24,367 nt of DNA from an uncultured Victivallales bacterium (GTDB lineage: Bacteria > Verrucomicrobiota > Lentisphaeria > Oligosphaerales > JAFGRS01), in the NCBI GenBank assembly GCA_903834675.1, contig CAILKC010000170.1:1-24367 (forward strand), read 5' to 3'. Shown piece by piece: positions 8,019 through 17,265 of the stretch. Both the position numbers and the translations under genes were made by a program. Numbering within the stretch: the stretch's first letter is position 1; every line of letters starts with the position of its first letter. A model generated the notes under the pieces. It searched no databases, was not told where the DNA came from, and was given only the letters and a program-made list of their open reading frames with translations.

Positions 8019-9980
8019 CTACGGCACTTTCGGGTCTGTCGGCCCGGCGGCCTGGGTTGCCATGAGGGTACTCACCCGTTGAGCGAAGCGGATGGGATCC
8101 TCGAGCGGGAGTCGAGCCGTCAGCAGCGCCTGGTCGTAGAGCATCTCGACGTATTCGCGCAGGCGCTCGGCGCTGTCCTTACCGTTCAGCAGCAGGCGCA
8201 TGGCCTCCACGACCGGGTGTTCGGCGTTGAGTTCGAGGATACGGCGGGCGGGCGGCACGTCCTGCTTCATGGACCGGAGCAGTTTCTCGAGTTGGATGCC
8301 GATGCCGAACTCGTCGCTCACCAGGCAGCAGGCGCTTTCGGTCAGGCGTTTCGAGAGCCGCACGGTCTTCACCTTCTCGCCCAGCAACTCTTTGATCTTC
8401 TCGAGCAAAGTGTGGAAGTGCTCCTCGGAGCCTTTACGGGCTTCCTCTCCGGCCTTCTGCTCGGCCTCGGTCTCCAGTTCGACATCGCCTTTGGCGACCG
8501 AATGCAGGTTCTTGCCCTTGTAGTTGTTCAGGCTCTGAACCACCCATTCATCCACGGGGTCGGTCAGGTAGAGCACTTCGTAGTCACGTTTGCGGAAGGC
8601 TTCCAGTTGGGGCGAGCCAGCGGCGCTGGCATAGTCTTCCGCGGTGATGTAGAAGATGTCCTTCTGGGCTTCCGGCATTCTGGCGACGTACTCGGCCAGG
8701 CTGACGTGGCTGCCGGCGCCCGTCTTGGACGATTCGAGCAGGATCAGATCCTGGAGTTTCTCGCGGTTCTCGAGGTCAAGGTGAACCCCTTCTTTGAGCA
8801 CGGCTCCGAACTGTTTCCAGAAGCTGGTGTAGCGCTCGCGGTCCTTGCCCATCATTTCCGTGAGGGCATCGAGGACCTTCTTGACGACATTGCTGCGGAT
8901 GAGTCGGACTGTGCGGTGTTCCTGCAGCATTTCGCGGGACACATTCAGGGGCAGGTCTGAGGAATCCACCACCCCGCGCAGGAAGCGCAGATAGGGGGGA
9001 ATGAGCTGCTCGCAGTTGTCGGAGATGAACACCCGCTTGACGTAGAGTTGGATGCCGCGGTTGCGCTCTTCGCCGATGAACATATCCATCGGCGGGCGTT
9101 GGGGGATGAAGACGAGGGCCCTGAACTCGGTAGCGCCCTCGACGTTCCAGTGCAGGGTCTCGAAGGGATCCTGGAAGTCGTGGCTGATGTGCTTGTAGAA
9201 TTCCTTGTACTCTTCCTCACTGACTTCGCTTTTCGGCCGCTGCCACAGCGCCTTGCGGGAGTTCAGCGTCTCCTCTTCCACCTTGACGATGGGTTCAGCG
9301 TCCTTGAGCGGTTTGCCATCGGCCCCGGTGGGCTGCTCTTCGCGGCGCACGTCCATGACGACGGGGTGTTCCACGAAGTCGCTGAACTTCTTCACGATCT
9401 TGCGGATGCGCCACTCTTCCAGGTACTCTTCCGCGTCATCTTTGAGATGCAGGGTGACGTCCGTGCCGCGTTTGGCGCGGGTGGCAGCTTCGACGGTGTA
9501 GGTGCCGCTCCCATCACTCTCCCACTTGACCGCCTGGGCCGGATCGCCCGCGTGGCGGGTGACGACGGTCACCTTGTCAGCGACCATAAACGCCGAGTAG
9601 AACCCGACGCCGAACTGTCCAATGAGTTCCGGCGGCATGCGGTCGCGGTGCTCCTGCAACTCCTCGAGGAACTTGCGGGTGCCGGAGCTGGCAATGGTGC
9701 CGATGCAGGCGTCGATGTCCTCCGGCCCCATGCCGATGCCATTGTCCGACACCGTGAGCGTCCGCGCTTCGCGGTCCGCGTGAACCCGGATTTGCCATTC
9801 ATGGTCGTCCTCGAGAATGGACTGTTCGGAGAGCGCGACGAAGCGCGCCCGGTCGATCGCATCCGAAGCGTTCGAGATCAGCTCGCGCAGGAAGATCTCT
9901 TTGTTGGAGTAGAGCGAGTGGATGACCAAGTCCAGGAGTTGCTGGACTTCCGCTTTGAACTTGTGCTGCTTTGCCGCCAT
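8019..9980 (-). CDS. htpG: Chaperone HtpG (bacterial Hsp90)
   Basis: This is a full-length 653-residue Hsp90. The N-terminal GHKL ATPase domain shows ELISNASDA (33-41, with catalytic E33 and N37), DNGIGM (79-84) and GQFGVGFYS (121-129). The middle domain has LPLNVSREMLQ, and a C-terminal dimerisation domain follows. HtpG is a homodimeric cytosolic ATP-dependent chaperone. The start at ATG 9980 is supported by GGAGGA 5 nt upstream. It has its own sigma70-like promoter about 105 bp upstream (10085-10112); I see no CIRCE element. The next gene starts 30 bp after its stop with no terminator between, so readthrough into the membrane-protein/glycosidase genes is likely. Divergent from waaA. Confidence 0.97.
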   Translation of the reverse strand: MAAKQHKFKAEVQQLLDLVIHSLYSNKEIFLRELISNASDAIDRARFVALSEQSILEDDHEWQIRVHADREARTLTVSDNGIGMGPEDIDACIGTIASSGTRKFLEELQEHRDRMPPELIGQFGVGFYSAFMVADKVTVVTRHAGDPAQAVKWESDGSGTYTVEAATRAKRGTDVTLHLKDDAEEYLEEWRIRKIVKKFSDFVEHPVVMDVRREEQPTGADGKPLKDAEPIVKVEEETLNSRKALWQRPKSEVSEEEYKEFYKHISHDFQDPFETLHWNVEGATEFRALVFIPQRPPMDMFIGEERNRGIQLYVKRVFISDNCEQLIPPYLRFLRGVVDSSDLPLNVSREMLQEHRTVRLIRSNVVKKVLDALTEMMGKDRERYTSFWKQFGAVLKEGVHLDLENREKLQDLILLESSKTGAGSHVSLAEYVARMPEAQKDIFYITAEDYASAAGSPQLEAFRKRDYEVLYLTDPVDEWVVQSLNNYKGKNLHSVAKGDVELETEAEQKAGEEARKGSEEHFHTLLEKIKELLGEKVKTVRLSKRLTESACCLVSDEFGIGIQLEKLLRSMKQDVPPARRILELNAEHPVVEAMRLLLNGKDSAERLREYVEMLYDQALLTARLPLEDPIRFAQRVSTLMATQAAGPTDPKVP

Positions 9981-10084
9981 TTCATTCCTCCATATCGCCA
10001 GCCAAAACCTCTGTCTCCGCTTGCAAAGGAGGGTTTGCCGGGATTGGTTAAGGAGCCGTTTCGCCAGGGCGATGACAGGCCGTC

Positions 10085-10112
10085 ATTCTAGCGTCTTGGG
10101 CTCAAAAGTCAA
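10085..10112 (-). promoter_or_regulatory. Sigma70-like promoter for htpG
   Basis: On the minus strand, TTGACT (10112-10107), a 16-bp spacer and TAGAAT (10090-10085) match both consensus boxes at 5 of 6 positions. The expected start is near 10078, giving a leader of about 98 nt before ATG 9980. This is the best promoter in the window by eye. No equally good element was found for waaA on the other strand. Confidence 0.65.
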
Positions 10113-10173
10113 CGAAGAGAGCCGGGGTTGTCGCGGTTCCAGGCGGTCGTTTCGTACTGGGGTTGAAAGTGTC

Positions 10174-11478
10174 GTGACGCTATTTCTGTACAACCTCTTC
10201 TTCCTGTTCGCCTTCCTGCTCTACCTGCCTTTCTACGCGGTTCATCTGCTGCGCCGTGGCGGCCTGGGGTGGGCCTTTCTGCAGCGTTTTGGGCTCTTCG
10301 GCCCGGGGATTCGGTCCGTTCTGCGGGCCTTAAAGCAGCCGGTCTGGGTGCATGCCGTGAGCGTCGGCGAAACGGTAGCGGCTCTCGGTTTCATTCGGCG
10401 CTTGCAGGAGCGCAACCCCGGTCGTCCCGTGGTGTTGTCCGTGACCACGACCACCGCCTACGACCTGGCGTCGCGCAAGGCGCCGGGCGGGGTGACGAGC
10501 ATCTACTGCCCGCTGGACTTCTGGCCCTGCGTGCGGCGGGTACTGGCGCTGGTCCGACCGGCGCTGTTGGTCATCTTCGAGGTCGAGATCTGGCCGAACC
10601 TGATTCTGCTGACCGCGGGGGGCGGGATTCCCGTAGTCCTGGTCAACGGTCGCATGTCGGACCGCAGCGGCCAGGGCTACACGCGCTGGAGCGGTTTTTT
10701 TGGGCGCCTTTTTCGGGCCTTCCGTGTGATTTGCATGCAGACTTCAGAGGACGCTGGCCGGGTGCGTCCACTGGCCGGCGACGCGGTCACGGTGGCGGTC
10801 TGCAACACCATGAAATTTGACCAAGTGCCCGATACCGACGGTAAGGACAAGTCGGCCGCTCTGAACGAGGCGTTTGGGGCTGGGGAGCGTCTTGTGCTCT
10901 GTGCCGGCAGCACGCATCCCGGCGAGGAAGAGATGGCCTGCGACGCGCTGCTGGCCCTGAAGCCGGAGTTTCCGTCGCTGCGACTGGTTTTGGTGCCTCG
11001 GCACCACGAACGTGCCGCCGCGGTCGAGAGGGTGCTGCAGGACCGCAAGCTCAGTTACCGGCTGCTGCTGCCGACAGCCGGGCGCGAGCCGAGTCCAGCG
11101 CCCGTGGATGTGCTGGTGGTGAACACGACCGGCGAGCTCATGAACTTCTACGCCGCCTGCGAGGTGGCCTACGTGGGCAAGAGCCTGGCCGGCAACGAGG
11201 GCGGCCACAACATTATCGAGCCCGCCATCTTCGCCAAGCCGATCCTGCATGGCGCCAACATGCAGAACTTCCGGGCCGTCGCCGCCGTTTTCCAGGAGGC
11301 TGGGGCGGCGGTGCAGGTCGAGGATGCCAAGGGCTTTACCCCGGCGCTGCGCCAGCTCTTGGCCAGCCCCCAGGAGCGGCAGACTCTCGGGGCGCGTGCC
11401 CGCCGCGTGGTCGAAACGAGTCGTGGGGCCATCGACCGCACGCTGGACCTCATTGAGCCATGGCTGGGCAAACCGTGA
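10174..11478 (+). CDS. waaA: 3-deoxy-D-manno-octulosonic acid (Kdo) transferase
   Basis: The 434-residue product transfers Kdo from CMP-Kdo to the lipid A precursor at the inner membrane, which implies a Gram-negative envelope. An N-terminal membrane anchor (about 2-24) is followed by HAVSVGE with the conserved Glu66, the VTTTTAYDLA stretch, EVEIWPN, VNGRMSDRS, STHPGEEE, VPRHHERA, and the C-terminal CMP-Kdo-binding block with GELMNFYAA, GGHNIIEPA and GKPI-like AKPILHG. The length is normal for the family. GTG 10174 is the only start that gives the usual N-terminus; the SD is weak. The frame is open further upstream but runs into htpG antisense. Its last 19 bp overlap jetA, so the housekeeping gene is physically and probably translationally coupled to the defence genes. 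Confidence 0.93.
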   Translation: MTLFLYNLFFLFAFLLYLPFYAVHLLRRGGLGWAFLQRFGLFGPGIRSVLRALKQPVWVHAVSVGETVAALGFIRRLQERNPGRPVVLSVTTTTAYDLASRKAPGGVTSIYCPLDFWPCVRRVLALVRPALLVIFEVEIWPNLILLTAGGGIPVVLVNGRMSDRSGQGYTRWSGFFGRLFRAFRVICMQTSEDAGRVRPLAGDAVTVAVCNTMKFDQVPDTDGKDKSAALNEAFGAGERLVLCAGSTHPGEEEMACDALLALKPEFPSLRLVLVPRHHERAAAVERVLQDRKLSYRLLLPTAGREPSPAPVDVLVVNTTGELMNFYAACEVAYVGKSLAGNEGGHNIIEPAIFAKPILHGANMQNFRAVAAVFQEAGAAVQVEDAKGFTPALRQLLASPQERQTLGARARRVVETSRGAIDRTLDLIEPWLGKP

Positions 11479-13061
11479 CGGCCACGCCAGACAACGTCAG
11501 CGGCCAGCCCCTTGACCTCTTTGGTGACCAGGCCCTGGCGGCCTACGAAGAGGGACGGGCCGCGGAACTGATCCTGCGCCGGAACCGCGAGGTTGGGAAC
11601 CTGCTCCTGGCGGAGCGGGCGGTGCTCTACGTGCAGGTCCTCTACCGGCTGCTGCTCTTCCGTCGGGCCCACGAACTGGAGCCGCTCCACGAGGACCTCT
11701 ACGATGCGGTTCGGCCAGCCCAGGGACACGCTCTCGGCGGCGCCGAATACGACCCGGATCAGTTCCGCAATGACCTGGCCCAACTCGAGGGCTGGGGGCT
11801 GGTTTCCTGCCGCATCGAAGTCGAACGCTTGCGGGGTTACCGCGACAGTCGGCGGCGCAAGTTCCGCTATCGGCTGGGGCCGGACGCTGTCAGCTTCCTG
11901 GAATGGCTCGAAGAGCGGGCGCAGAGTGACCTGTATCGCCCCGAAGAGGATGCCCGTGACCTGCTCGAGGAGACCAGCGGCAGCCTCACCGAGCTCCTGC
12001 GATTGCTGCGCGTGGCAGTGGTGCAGCAGGCTCAGGAGGGCGACGTGCGCCGGATCGTCTACCAGCTTGCCAAGCTCGATGCCCTGAGCCTGGAGGTGAA
12101 CGGCTACCTCGGTGGCTTCAACGCCCGTCTGCTGGGCTTCGTCGCCCACGAGTACCGTATCGCTGACGCCCGCGGCGTCCTGCGTGATCTCGAGCAGTTT
12201 GTGGACGGCTTCCTCCGGCAGGTCCACGATCTGCGCGGCGCCATCGGCACGCAGGTGGACGTTCTCATGCAGACCGAGATGCAGGACCGGGTCCGGCAGG
12301 CAGCCTTGGAGCTGGACGCCGAGCGTCGGCGCACCCCCGGTCTGCTGCGCCGCGGCGACGAGTTTCGCCACCCGGAGACCATTCCGCTGCGGCTCTGGGA
12401 GTTCTTCCGCGCAGATGGCCGCCTGGACCTGCTTTGCCGTTACATTCGCGAGTCGGCCATGCGCGTCTGGCGCAAGCTCCATGCCCATCTGCGTGAACTT
12501 GAGCGCCGCAGCACGCGCATCCAGGACATCAGGGCCCGTTGTGTCGAGCTGGCCGCCCTGCCGGAGCCCGTGGTTCCGCATCGTTTCATGCGTGAACTGC
12601 TTGCCCCGGCGGTGATGCTGGCTGACCCGCATTTCTGGGATGAGTCCGAGCGCGCCGAGCCGCCGCCGCCACGGCGTCAGGCGGGGCTCCCCGAGCGTCC
12701 GCCGCTGCAGTTCATCCGGCCCAAGCGTCGGCAGGGAGGTCCCGTAGTCAGCCTGGAACAGGCCCGGCTCGAACAGCTTGGCGGCTGGCTGCACACGACG
12801 CTGAGCCCCGCCGAGCAACCCGTCGGCGCGCCACTCTCCCGCGGCGTCTTCACCGCGCCCGCGGATTTTGGGCACATCATGGAACTGAGTAAGGCCGGGC
12901 TGCTGGACGCGGGCCGCAGACTCCGGCGGGTTGGCTACGCCCTGACCCCGGACCCCGCCCACGAGGGCCGCGTCGGCGTGGATGAGCAAACCTTGAGCTT
13001 CACCGAGATGACCGTCCGCCGTCTTTCCGGAGACGCGGCGCGGCCGCGGAACGCACCATGA
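11460..13061 (+). CDS. jetA: Wadjet-type JetA (kleisin-like subunit, MukF/MksF-like)
   Basis: The product is 533 residues. About residues 30-165 look like paired winged helices: a helix-rich start, EYDPDQFRNDLAQLEGWGLV, then a basic RRRKFRY strand, as in MksF and DUF2397/DUF3375-type JetA proteins. A long helical middle (about 165-400) and a C-terminal winged-helix-like region (about 430-533) follow, the layout expected of a kleisin that bridges JetC heads and necks. I identify it mainly by gene order (A-B-C-D with an SMC ATPase and a TOPRIM nuclease) plus this architecture. Subtype I, II or III is unresolved; the winged-helix pattern recalls DUF2397 (type III), but the operon's protein sizes fit types I and II. 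ATG 11460 lies inside the waaA stop region and has no strong SD; GTG 11475 is an in-frame alternative. The stop overlaps the jetB start as ATGA. Confidence 0.8.
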   Translation: MAGQTVTATPDNVSGQPLDLFGDQALAAYEEGRAAELILRRNREVGNLLLAERAVLYVQVLYRLLLFRRAHELEPLHEDLYDAVRPAQGHALGGAEYDPDQFRNDLAQLEGWGLVSCRIEVERLRGYRDSRRRKFRYRLGPDAVSFLEWLEERAQSDLYRPEEDARDLLEETSGSLTELLRLLRVAVVQQAQEGDVRRIVYQLAKLDALSLEVNGYLGGFNARLLGFVAHEYRIADARGVLRDLEQFVDGFLRQVHDLRGAIGTQVDVLMQTEMQDRVRQAALELDAERRRTPGLLRRGDEFRHPETIPLRLWEFFRADGRLDLLCRYIRESAMRVWRKLHAHLRELERRSTRIQDIRARCVELAALPEPVVPHRFMRELLAPAVMLADPHFWDESERAEPPPPRRQAGLPERPPLQFIRPKRRQGGPVVSLEQARLEQLGGWLHTTLSPAEQPVGAPLSRGVFTAPADFGHIMELSKAGLLDAGRRLRRVGYALTPDPAHEGRVGVDEQTLSFTEMTVRRLSGDAARPRNAP

Positions 13062-13801
13062 GCAACCCCCTCGAAGCCCTGCTGGAGCGCCATGCCGACC
13101 GCGTGCGGACGGTGCTCAACGTCCTGGTCGAGACGCCCTACTTCTACCGCGCCGACGACGAGGAGACCTTCTTCTTCCTGCGCCGCCACCGCGCCGAGTT
13201 CACCGCCTTCTACCATGAGTTCTACGGTTGGCGTCTGATCATGGACGACAAGTGTGCCCGGGTCTTCAAGTCGTCCTGGTACAACGAGAAGATCAGTGAG
13301 CCCTACCGCGACCGGTTCGGCTTCCGCCATCGGGACGATTGCATCGCTTTCATGGTCCTGCTGGAGTTTTTCGAGCACCAGTTGGATGAGAATTCCCTGA
13401 CGGTAGAGGACCGCGAGAATCTGCGTTTCCGTTTTGGGGACCTGCTGGGTTACACGCAACGCCGTTTCCGGGAGCTGTTCCCCGGCGAGGGGGGGGCGCG
13501 CTACAGCGAGGAGTTTGTGCGTTCGAGCATCCTGCGTCGCCTGCTGCCCATTCTGGAGCGTTACCGGTTGCTGACCCGGGTGCCGCCGCCGCCGGACCTG
13601 CGGGTGGCCGAGCTGGACATGATCTTCGAGGCCATGCCGGCGCTCTACCATTACAACACCGGACGGCTGAGCCAGAGTGTCCTCGCCGAGGCCACGGAGC
13701 CGGACCCGCTGACCACCGCTGCGGCTGAGCTGCCGCTGGGGGCCGCCGCCGCCGCGACGGAGGCCGGTTCGAGCCTGCACGGAGGGGCCGATGCTGAATG
13801 A
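13058..13801 (+). CDS. jetB: Wadjet-type JetB (KITE-like subunit, MukE/MksE-like)
   Basis: The product is 247 residues, the size of type I/II JetB (DUF4194-like) and MksE rather than the longer type III protein. It is helical with winged-helix features: ADDEETFFFLRRHRAEF, then FYGWRLIMDD followed by an FKSSW strand, a helical FMVLLEFFEHQLDE segment, and LRVAELDMIFEAMPALYHY near the C-terminus. KITE subunits dimerise and bind the kleisin in SMC complexes. No catalytic motif is expected or seen. The Ala-rich C-terminal tail (about 222-240) looks disordered. It starts at the ATGA overlap with jetA and ends 11 bp inside jetC, so translation of the three subunits is probably coupled. A G8 tract lies at 13489-13496; the frame is intact. 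Confidence 0.8.
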   Translation: MSNPLEALLERHADRVRTVLNVLVETPYFYRADDEETFFFLRRHRAEFTAFYHEFYGWRLIMDDKCARVFKSSWYNEKISEPYRDRFGFRHRDDCIAFMVLLEFFEHQLDENSLTVEDRENLRFRFGDLLGYTQRRFRELFPGEGGARYSEEFVRSSILRRLLPILERYRLLTRVPPPPDLRVAELDMIFEAMPALYHYNTGRLSQSVLAEATEPDPLTTAAAELPLGAAAAATEAGSSLHGGADAE

Positions 13802-16800
13802 GGTCACTGAGCGTTACACGATCCGCCGGATTCGGCTGATCAACTTCCATAATTTCGTTGACGAGACCATCGAGATCCGCCACGGCGGGCATCTTTTCCT
13901 GCTCGGCGACAACGCCTCGGGCAAGACGACGGTGCTGGACGCCGTGCATTATGTGCTGACGGCTGGCGAGTCCATGGAGTTCAACTCAGCGGCACGCATT
14001 GCGGGCAGTCGTGAGGAGGGGCGCCGCATCCAGGGCGTCATTTTGCGCTACAATGTGGACACCGGGCCGCTGAACCCCTCGGGCGGCACCACCTATGCGG
14101 CCCTCGAGATCGCCGGCCGCCACGGCACTCTCACCACGGTCGCCGTCGGCATGACCGCGACCGGTATGGACGAGAAGGTGCAGCGTTGGGGCATCATCCG
14201 CGAATGTCCATTGGAGAAGATTCCCTTCCTGGTCCAGGAGCTGCAAGGCCGCCGCCCGGCGAACCGGCAGGAGATGCGGGACTTCTTCGGTCAGACCAGC
14301 GGCTACTACTCGAATCCCATCGCCTATCAGCGCGAGGTGGCCAGCCGTTTCTTTGGCGGCGCCGAGGCCTTCCGGGATGTGTGTCGGCTGTTGTCCATCG
14401 GCAAGGCGTACCGCGAGATTGTCTCGCACACGGCCGACTACCATGAGCTGTTTCGCAGCCTGTTGCCAGAGCCCCGTACCGAGATGTTCGAGCAGGTCAT
14501 TGCCGCCCTGCGCTCTCTCGATCAGGCCGGCGCCGATCTCAAGGCCCTCGAACAGAAACAGGCCTACCTCAGCGGCCTGGGGCGGGACGTGGCTCGCATC
14601 GGCTCGATCCGCAGCGAGCGGCAATGCCTACGCTGGTTTCTGCACCAGCTTGCCATGACCGATCTGCAGCAGCGGCTGGCGGACCTGGAACTGCAACGGG
14701 CCGAGCGCGCTGGCCTGCTGGCGACGCAGCAATCCGGCATTGCCGAGGTGCGCCGCGAGCAGGAGCAGGTACAGCAGCAGATCGATGACCTGCGTCGGCG
14801 CGATACCGCTGGGATCATTCGGCAGGAGAAGGAGCTGGCGGCGGACTACGAGCGCCAGGTCCGGCTGGAAGCCGATGCGCGGGCGGCCGTCGGGGAGGCT
14901 ACCGCGCGGCTTACCGACGCGAGTCAGGCTCTGGCGCAAGGCCGGTCCGAGCTCTGCGACGCCCTCGGCCGCGCCTTTGTCGAGATCAGCCGACTGACGC
15001 CAGGCCTGCCGTTCGCCACCAGCGCTCTCACGGCCGCACTCGATGCGGCTCGGCGCCACGAGTGTCCGGAGAACGGGCTCGAGCAGGTTCCCGCGGAGCG
15101 CTTTCGTGAGCAGGCCATCGAGGCCATGCGTCACCCCGAGAACGAGCTTGCGGTGCTGCGGCACCTACGCCAGGAGACCGAGCCGCGCCTGGCCGCTCTG
15201 CGGGCTCGCCTGGAGGTCCTGCGTCGGCAGGAAGAGGCCATTCCCACGCTGTCCGGCTTTAGTGCGGCTGCAGAGGCCCTGCGCCGCGCCATGATCTCGG
15301 CGGTGCCCCTATACCGCGGCCTCGAGTGGGCGCCTGGCCTGTCGAGCGAGATGCGGTCCGCGCTGGAGGACGCGATCGGCGAAGCGGTGCTGGCCACCTT
15401 CATGGTGCCCCGAGACGAGTTCGAGACGGCCCGGCGGATCGTGTTTGGGATTTCGCCAGGGCTGCGCCTGTCCGCCGCCCCCGACTACGGCGATCTGGCC
15501 GACTGGATGCATACGGCTCTTGACCTCGGCCACTCCGATGCGGCCGGACTGCGCTGTCTGGCGGCCGAGATGTTGGCGCACAACCAGCCCGAGGTGTTTG
15601 CCTGCGACGGGTTGCCGGCGTTGCGCTTCCGAGCCCATGAGCGCCGTCTGGCCGGGGCGCCAGCCCGGCTGATCGGCTCGGCAGACCGGCGGGAGGCGCT
15701 GCGGCGCGAACTTGAAGCGGTTCAGGGCGAGCTGGCAGAGGTCGAACAGGCACGGGTCGACCTTGGCCGTCGGCAAGAGGAATTCGAGCACACAGTTCAG
15801 CACGGTCGGGACTTTCGGCGCTGCCTGGATGGTGAGGTCGGACCGCTCGCGCCTCGCGCTCACGACCTGCGCCGCGATGCGCTCGCCCTCGCCGCCCTCG
15901 CCCGCGACCAGGCCGAACGCGATGGCCGTCTGGCTGAAGTGAGCCAGGAACGCCTCGCCCGTGATCTGCGTCTGCGGGACTTGCGTGCCCTCATCAGCAG
16001 CGCGGGGCTGGACCAGCTCGAACAGACCATCACGCGCAGCCTGCGCCAGTTCGAAACGCTCCGGCAGCAGGAGAACGATCTGCACGTGCAGGTTGGCGCC
16101 ATCGAGAACCAGCTCAAGGGTATTGCCCAGCGGCTGGCGGGCTACGCGCAGCAGGCTCAACTCGTCGGCGCGCAGCGCGACGCCGAAGCCGCCGCCATCC
16201 TGGCCCGGCATCCCGAGGTCCAGGACGCTGCGGGCTTCGCGACCGAGGTCTGTGGCGCCCGCTTTGCCGATGCCCCCGCCGTGCAGGCGGCCCTAAATGC
16301 CTCCGAACGCGATGATGGCATCGTCACCGGGCAACTGCGCCTGGCGTTGCAGGACCCCATCTACAGCGCCCTGTTCGGGTTCACCTACGACGACGTGCTG
16401 AACTTGCTGACCGACCGCCGCAATACCGCCATCGAGGACCTGGTCCAGGCGCAGAATCTCCAGATTGACGAGCAGCGTGAACTTCTGAACCAGAAGACGC
16501 AGGACCTGTTCCGCCGGCTGATCGTGGAACAGCTTCTGGCCTTCCTGAGTCGCTATGTCCGCGATCTGCGCGAGATGGTCAAGCGCATCAACTACCTGCT
16601 TGGTGAGCGCGCCTTTGGCGGCAGCCACTACCGTTTCCAGGTGCAGGACGTGGAGCGCTATCGCCGCCTGGTGGAGATCGTCGAGCACTACAACCCGTTT
16701 CAGGCTGAACAAGCCACGCGGGAGATACGCCTCTTTTTTGAAGATCACAAGCAGGACATCCTGGATACCGAGGTCAACGCGGTCCCCGATGCCCTCGACT

Positions 16801-17261
16801 ACCGCAACTGGTTTCACTACGACATGCGAGTGCGTGCGGCGGTGGGCGACGGTGTGGTCATGGACCGCCACACCAAGAGCGTCGGTTCGGGCGGCGAACA
16901 GGCCGTGCCCAACTACCTGTTGATACTCACCATCGCCGACTTCCTCTACCGCGGTCGCGGCATCCGGCTGCAGTCGCTGCTCTTTGACGAGGCGTTCTAC
17001 GGCATCGACGCCGGTCGCCGCGACCAGCTCCTGGGCTTCGCCACCGACCTGGGCTTGCAGCTCATCGTGGCCTCGCCCGATCAGGACGGCGTGCGCGGCG
17101 ATGTCGCCTTCTCCACCACCCTCCTGGTGGTCAAAGACGAGGACTACGATGTCCACCTCTACCCCTACCACTGGGAGAACCCCGAGGCGGTGAAACAGCC
17201 CGAACTGCTGGAGCAGTACCGCGCCCAGCCCGGACCGCTGGAGTTCGGCGCGGAACTGTAA
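13791..17261 (+). CDS. jetC: Wadjet-type JetC, SMC/MukB-like ATPase
   Basis: The 1156-residue product is an SMC-type motor. Walker A is GDNASGKTT (39-47, K45). The ABC signature is SVGSGGEQ (1030-1037). Walker B with catalytic Glu is LLFDEAF (D1066, E1067), followed by a D-loop-like GIDAGRRDQLL. Heptad-rich coiled coil runs from about 250 to 395, with another stretch near 455-490. A globular hinge-like insert occupies about 490-630, and coil returns from about 635 to 805. The order matches JetC/EptC, which dimerises, extrudes DNA loops with JetA and JetB, and presents small circular DNA to JetD. The start ATG 13791 has GGAGG 5 nt upstream and overlaps jetB by 11 bp. No frame break is seen and all motifs look active. 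Alternative: a MukB/MksB chromosome condensin, but the following TOPRIM gene favours defence. Confidence 0.93.
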   Translation: MLNEVTERYTIRRIRLINFHNFVDETIEIRHGGHLFLLGDNASGKTTVLDAVHYVLTAGESMEFNSAARIAGSREEGRRIQGVILRYNVDTGPLNPSGGTTYAALEIAGRHGTLTTVAVGMTATGMDEKVQRWGIIRECPLEKIPFLVQELQGRRPANRQEMRDFFGQTSGYYSNPIAYQREVASRFFGGAEAFRDVCRLLSIGKAYREIVSHTADYHELFRSLLPEPRTEMFEQVIAALRSLDQAGADLKALEQKQAYLSGLGRDVARIGSIRSERQCLRWFLHQLAMTDLQQRLADLELQRAERAGLLATQQSGIAEVRREQEQVQQQIDDLRRRDTAGIIRQEKELAADYERQVRLEADARAAVGEATARLTDASQALAQGRSELCDALGRAFVEISRLTPGLPFATSALTAALDAARRHECPENGLEQVPAERFREQAIEAMRHPENELAVLRHLRQETEPRLAALRARLEVLRRQEEAIPTLSGFSAAAEALRRAMISAVPLYRGLEWAPGLSSEMRSALEDAIGEAVLATFMVPRDEFETARRIVFGISPGLRLSAAPDYGDLADWMHTALDLGHSDAAGLRCLAAEMLAHNQPEVFACDGLPALRFRAHERRLAGAPARLIGSADRREALRRELEAVQGELAEVEQARVDLGRRQEEFEHTVQHGRDFRRCLDGEVGPLAPRAHDLRRDALALAALARDQAERDGRLAEVSQERLARDLRLRDLRALISSAGLDQLEQTITRSLRQFETLRQQENDLHVQVGAIENQLKGIAQRLAGYAQQAQLVGAQRDAEAAAILARHPEVQDAAGFATEVCGARFADAPAVQAALNASERDDGIVTGQLRLALQDPIYSALFGFTYDDVLNLLTDRRNTAIEDLVQAQNLQIDEQRELLNQKTQDLFRRLIVEQLLAFLSRYVRDLREMVKRINYLLGERAFGGSHYRFQVQDVERYRRLVEIVEHYNPFQAEQATREIRLFFEDHKQDILDTEVNAVPDALDYRNWFHYDMRVRAAVGDGVVMDRHTKSVGSGGEQAVPNYLLILTIADFLYRGRGIRLQSLLFDEAFYGIDAGRRDQLLGFATDLGLQLIVASPDQDGVRGDVAFSTTLLVVKDEDYDVHLYPYHWENPEAVKQPELLEQYRAQPGPLEFGAEL

Positions 17262-17265
17262 AATG

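Noticed and set aside
6882..8960. Long plus-strand open frame of 692 codons
   Set aside because: It lies antisense to the DUF6785 gene and htpG, is rich in His/Gln/Arg/Glu as expected for antisense of G+C-rich genes, and shows no recognisable domain.
9981..10173. CIRCE heat-shock operator upstream of htpG
   Set aside because: No TTAGCACTC/GAGTGCTAA inverted repeat is present in the gap.
11169..12989. Long minus-strand open frame of 606 codons
   Set aside because: It is antisense to waaA and jetA, whose plus-strand products have clear family features and overlapping operon starts.
13489..13496. G8 tract in jetB as a phase-variation switch
   Set aside because: Other 8-bp G or C tracts occur at 19075-19082 and 24299-24306; several are expected by chance at this base composition, and the jetB frame is intact.
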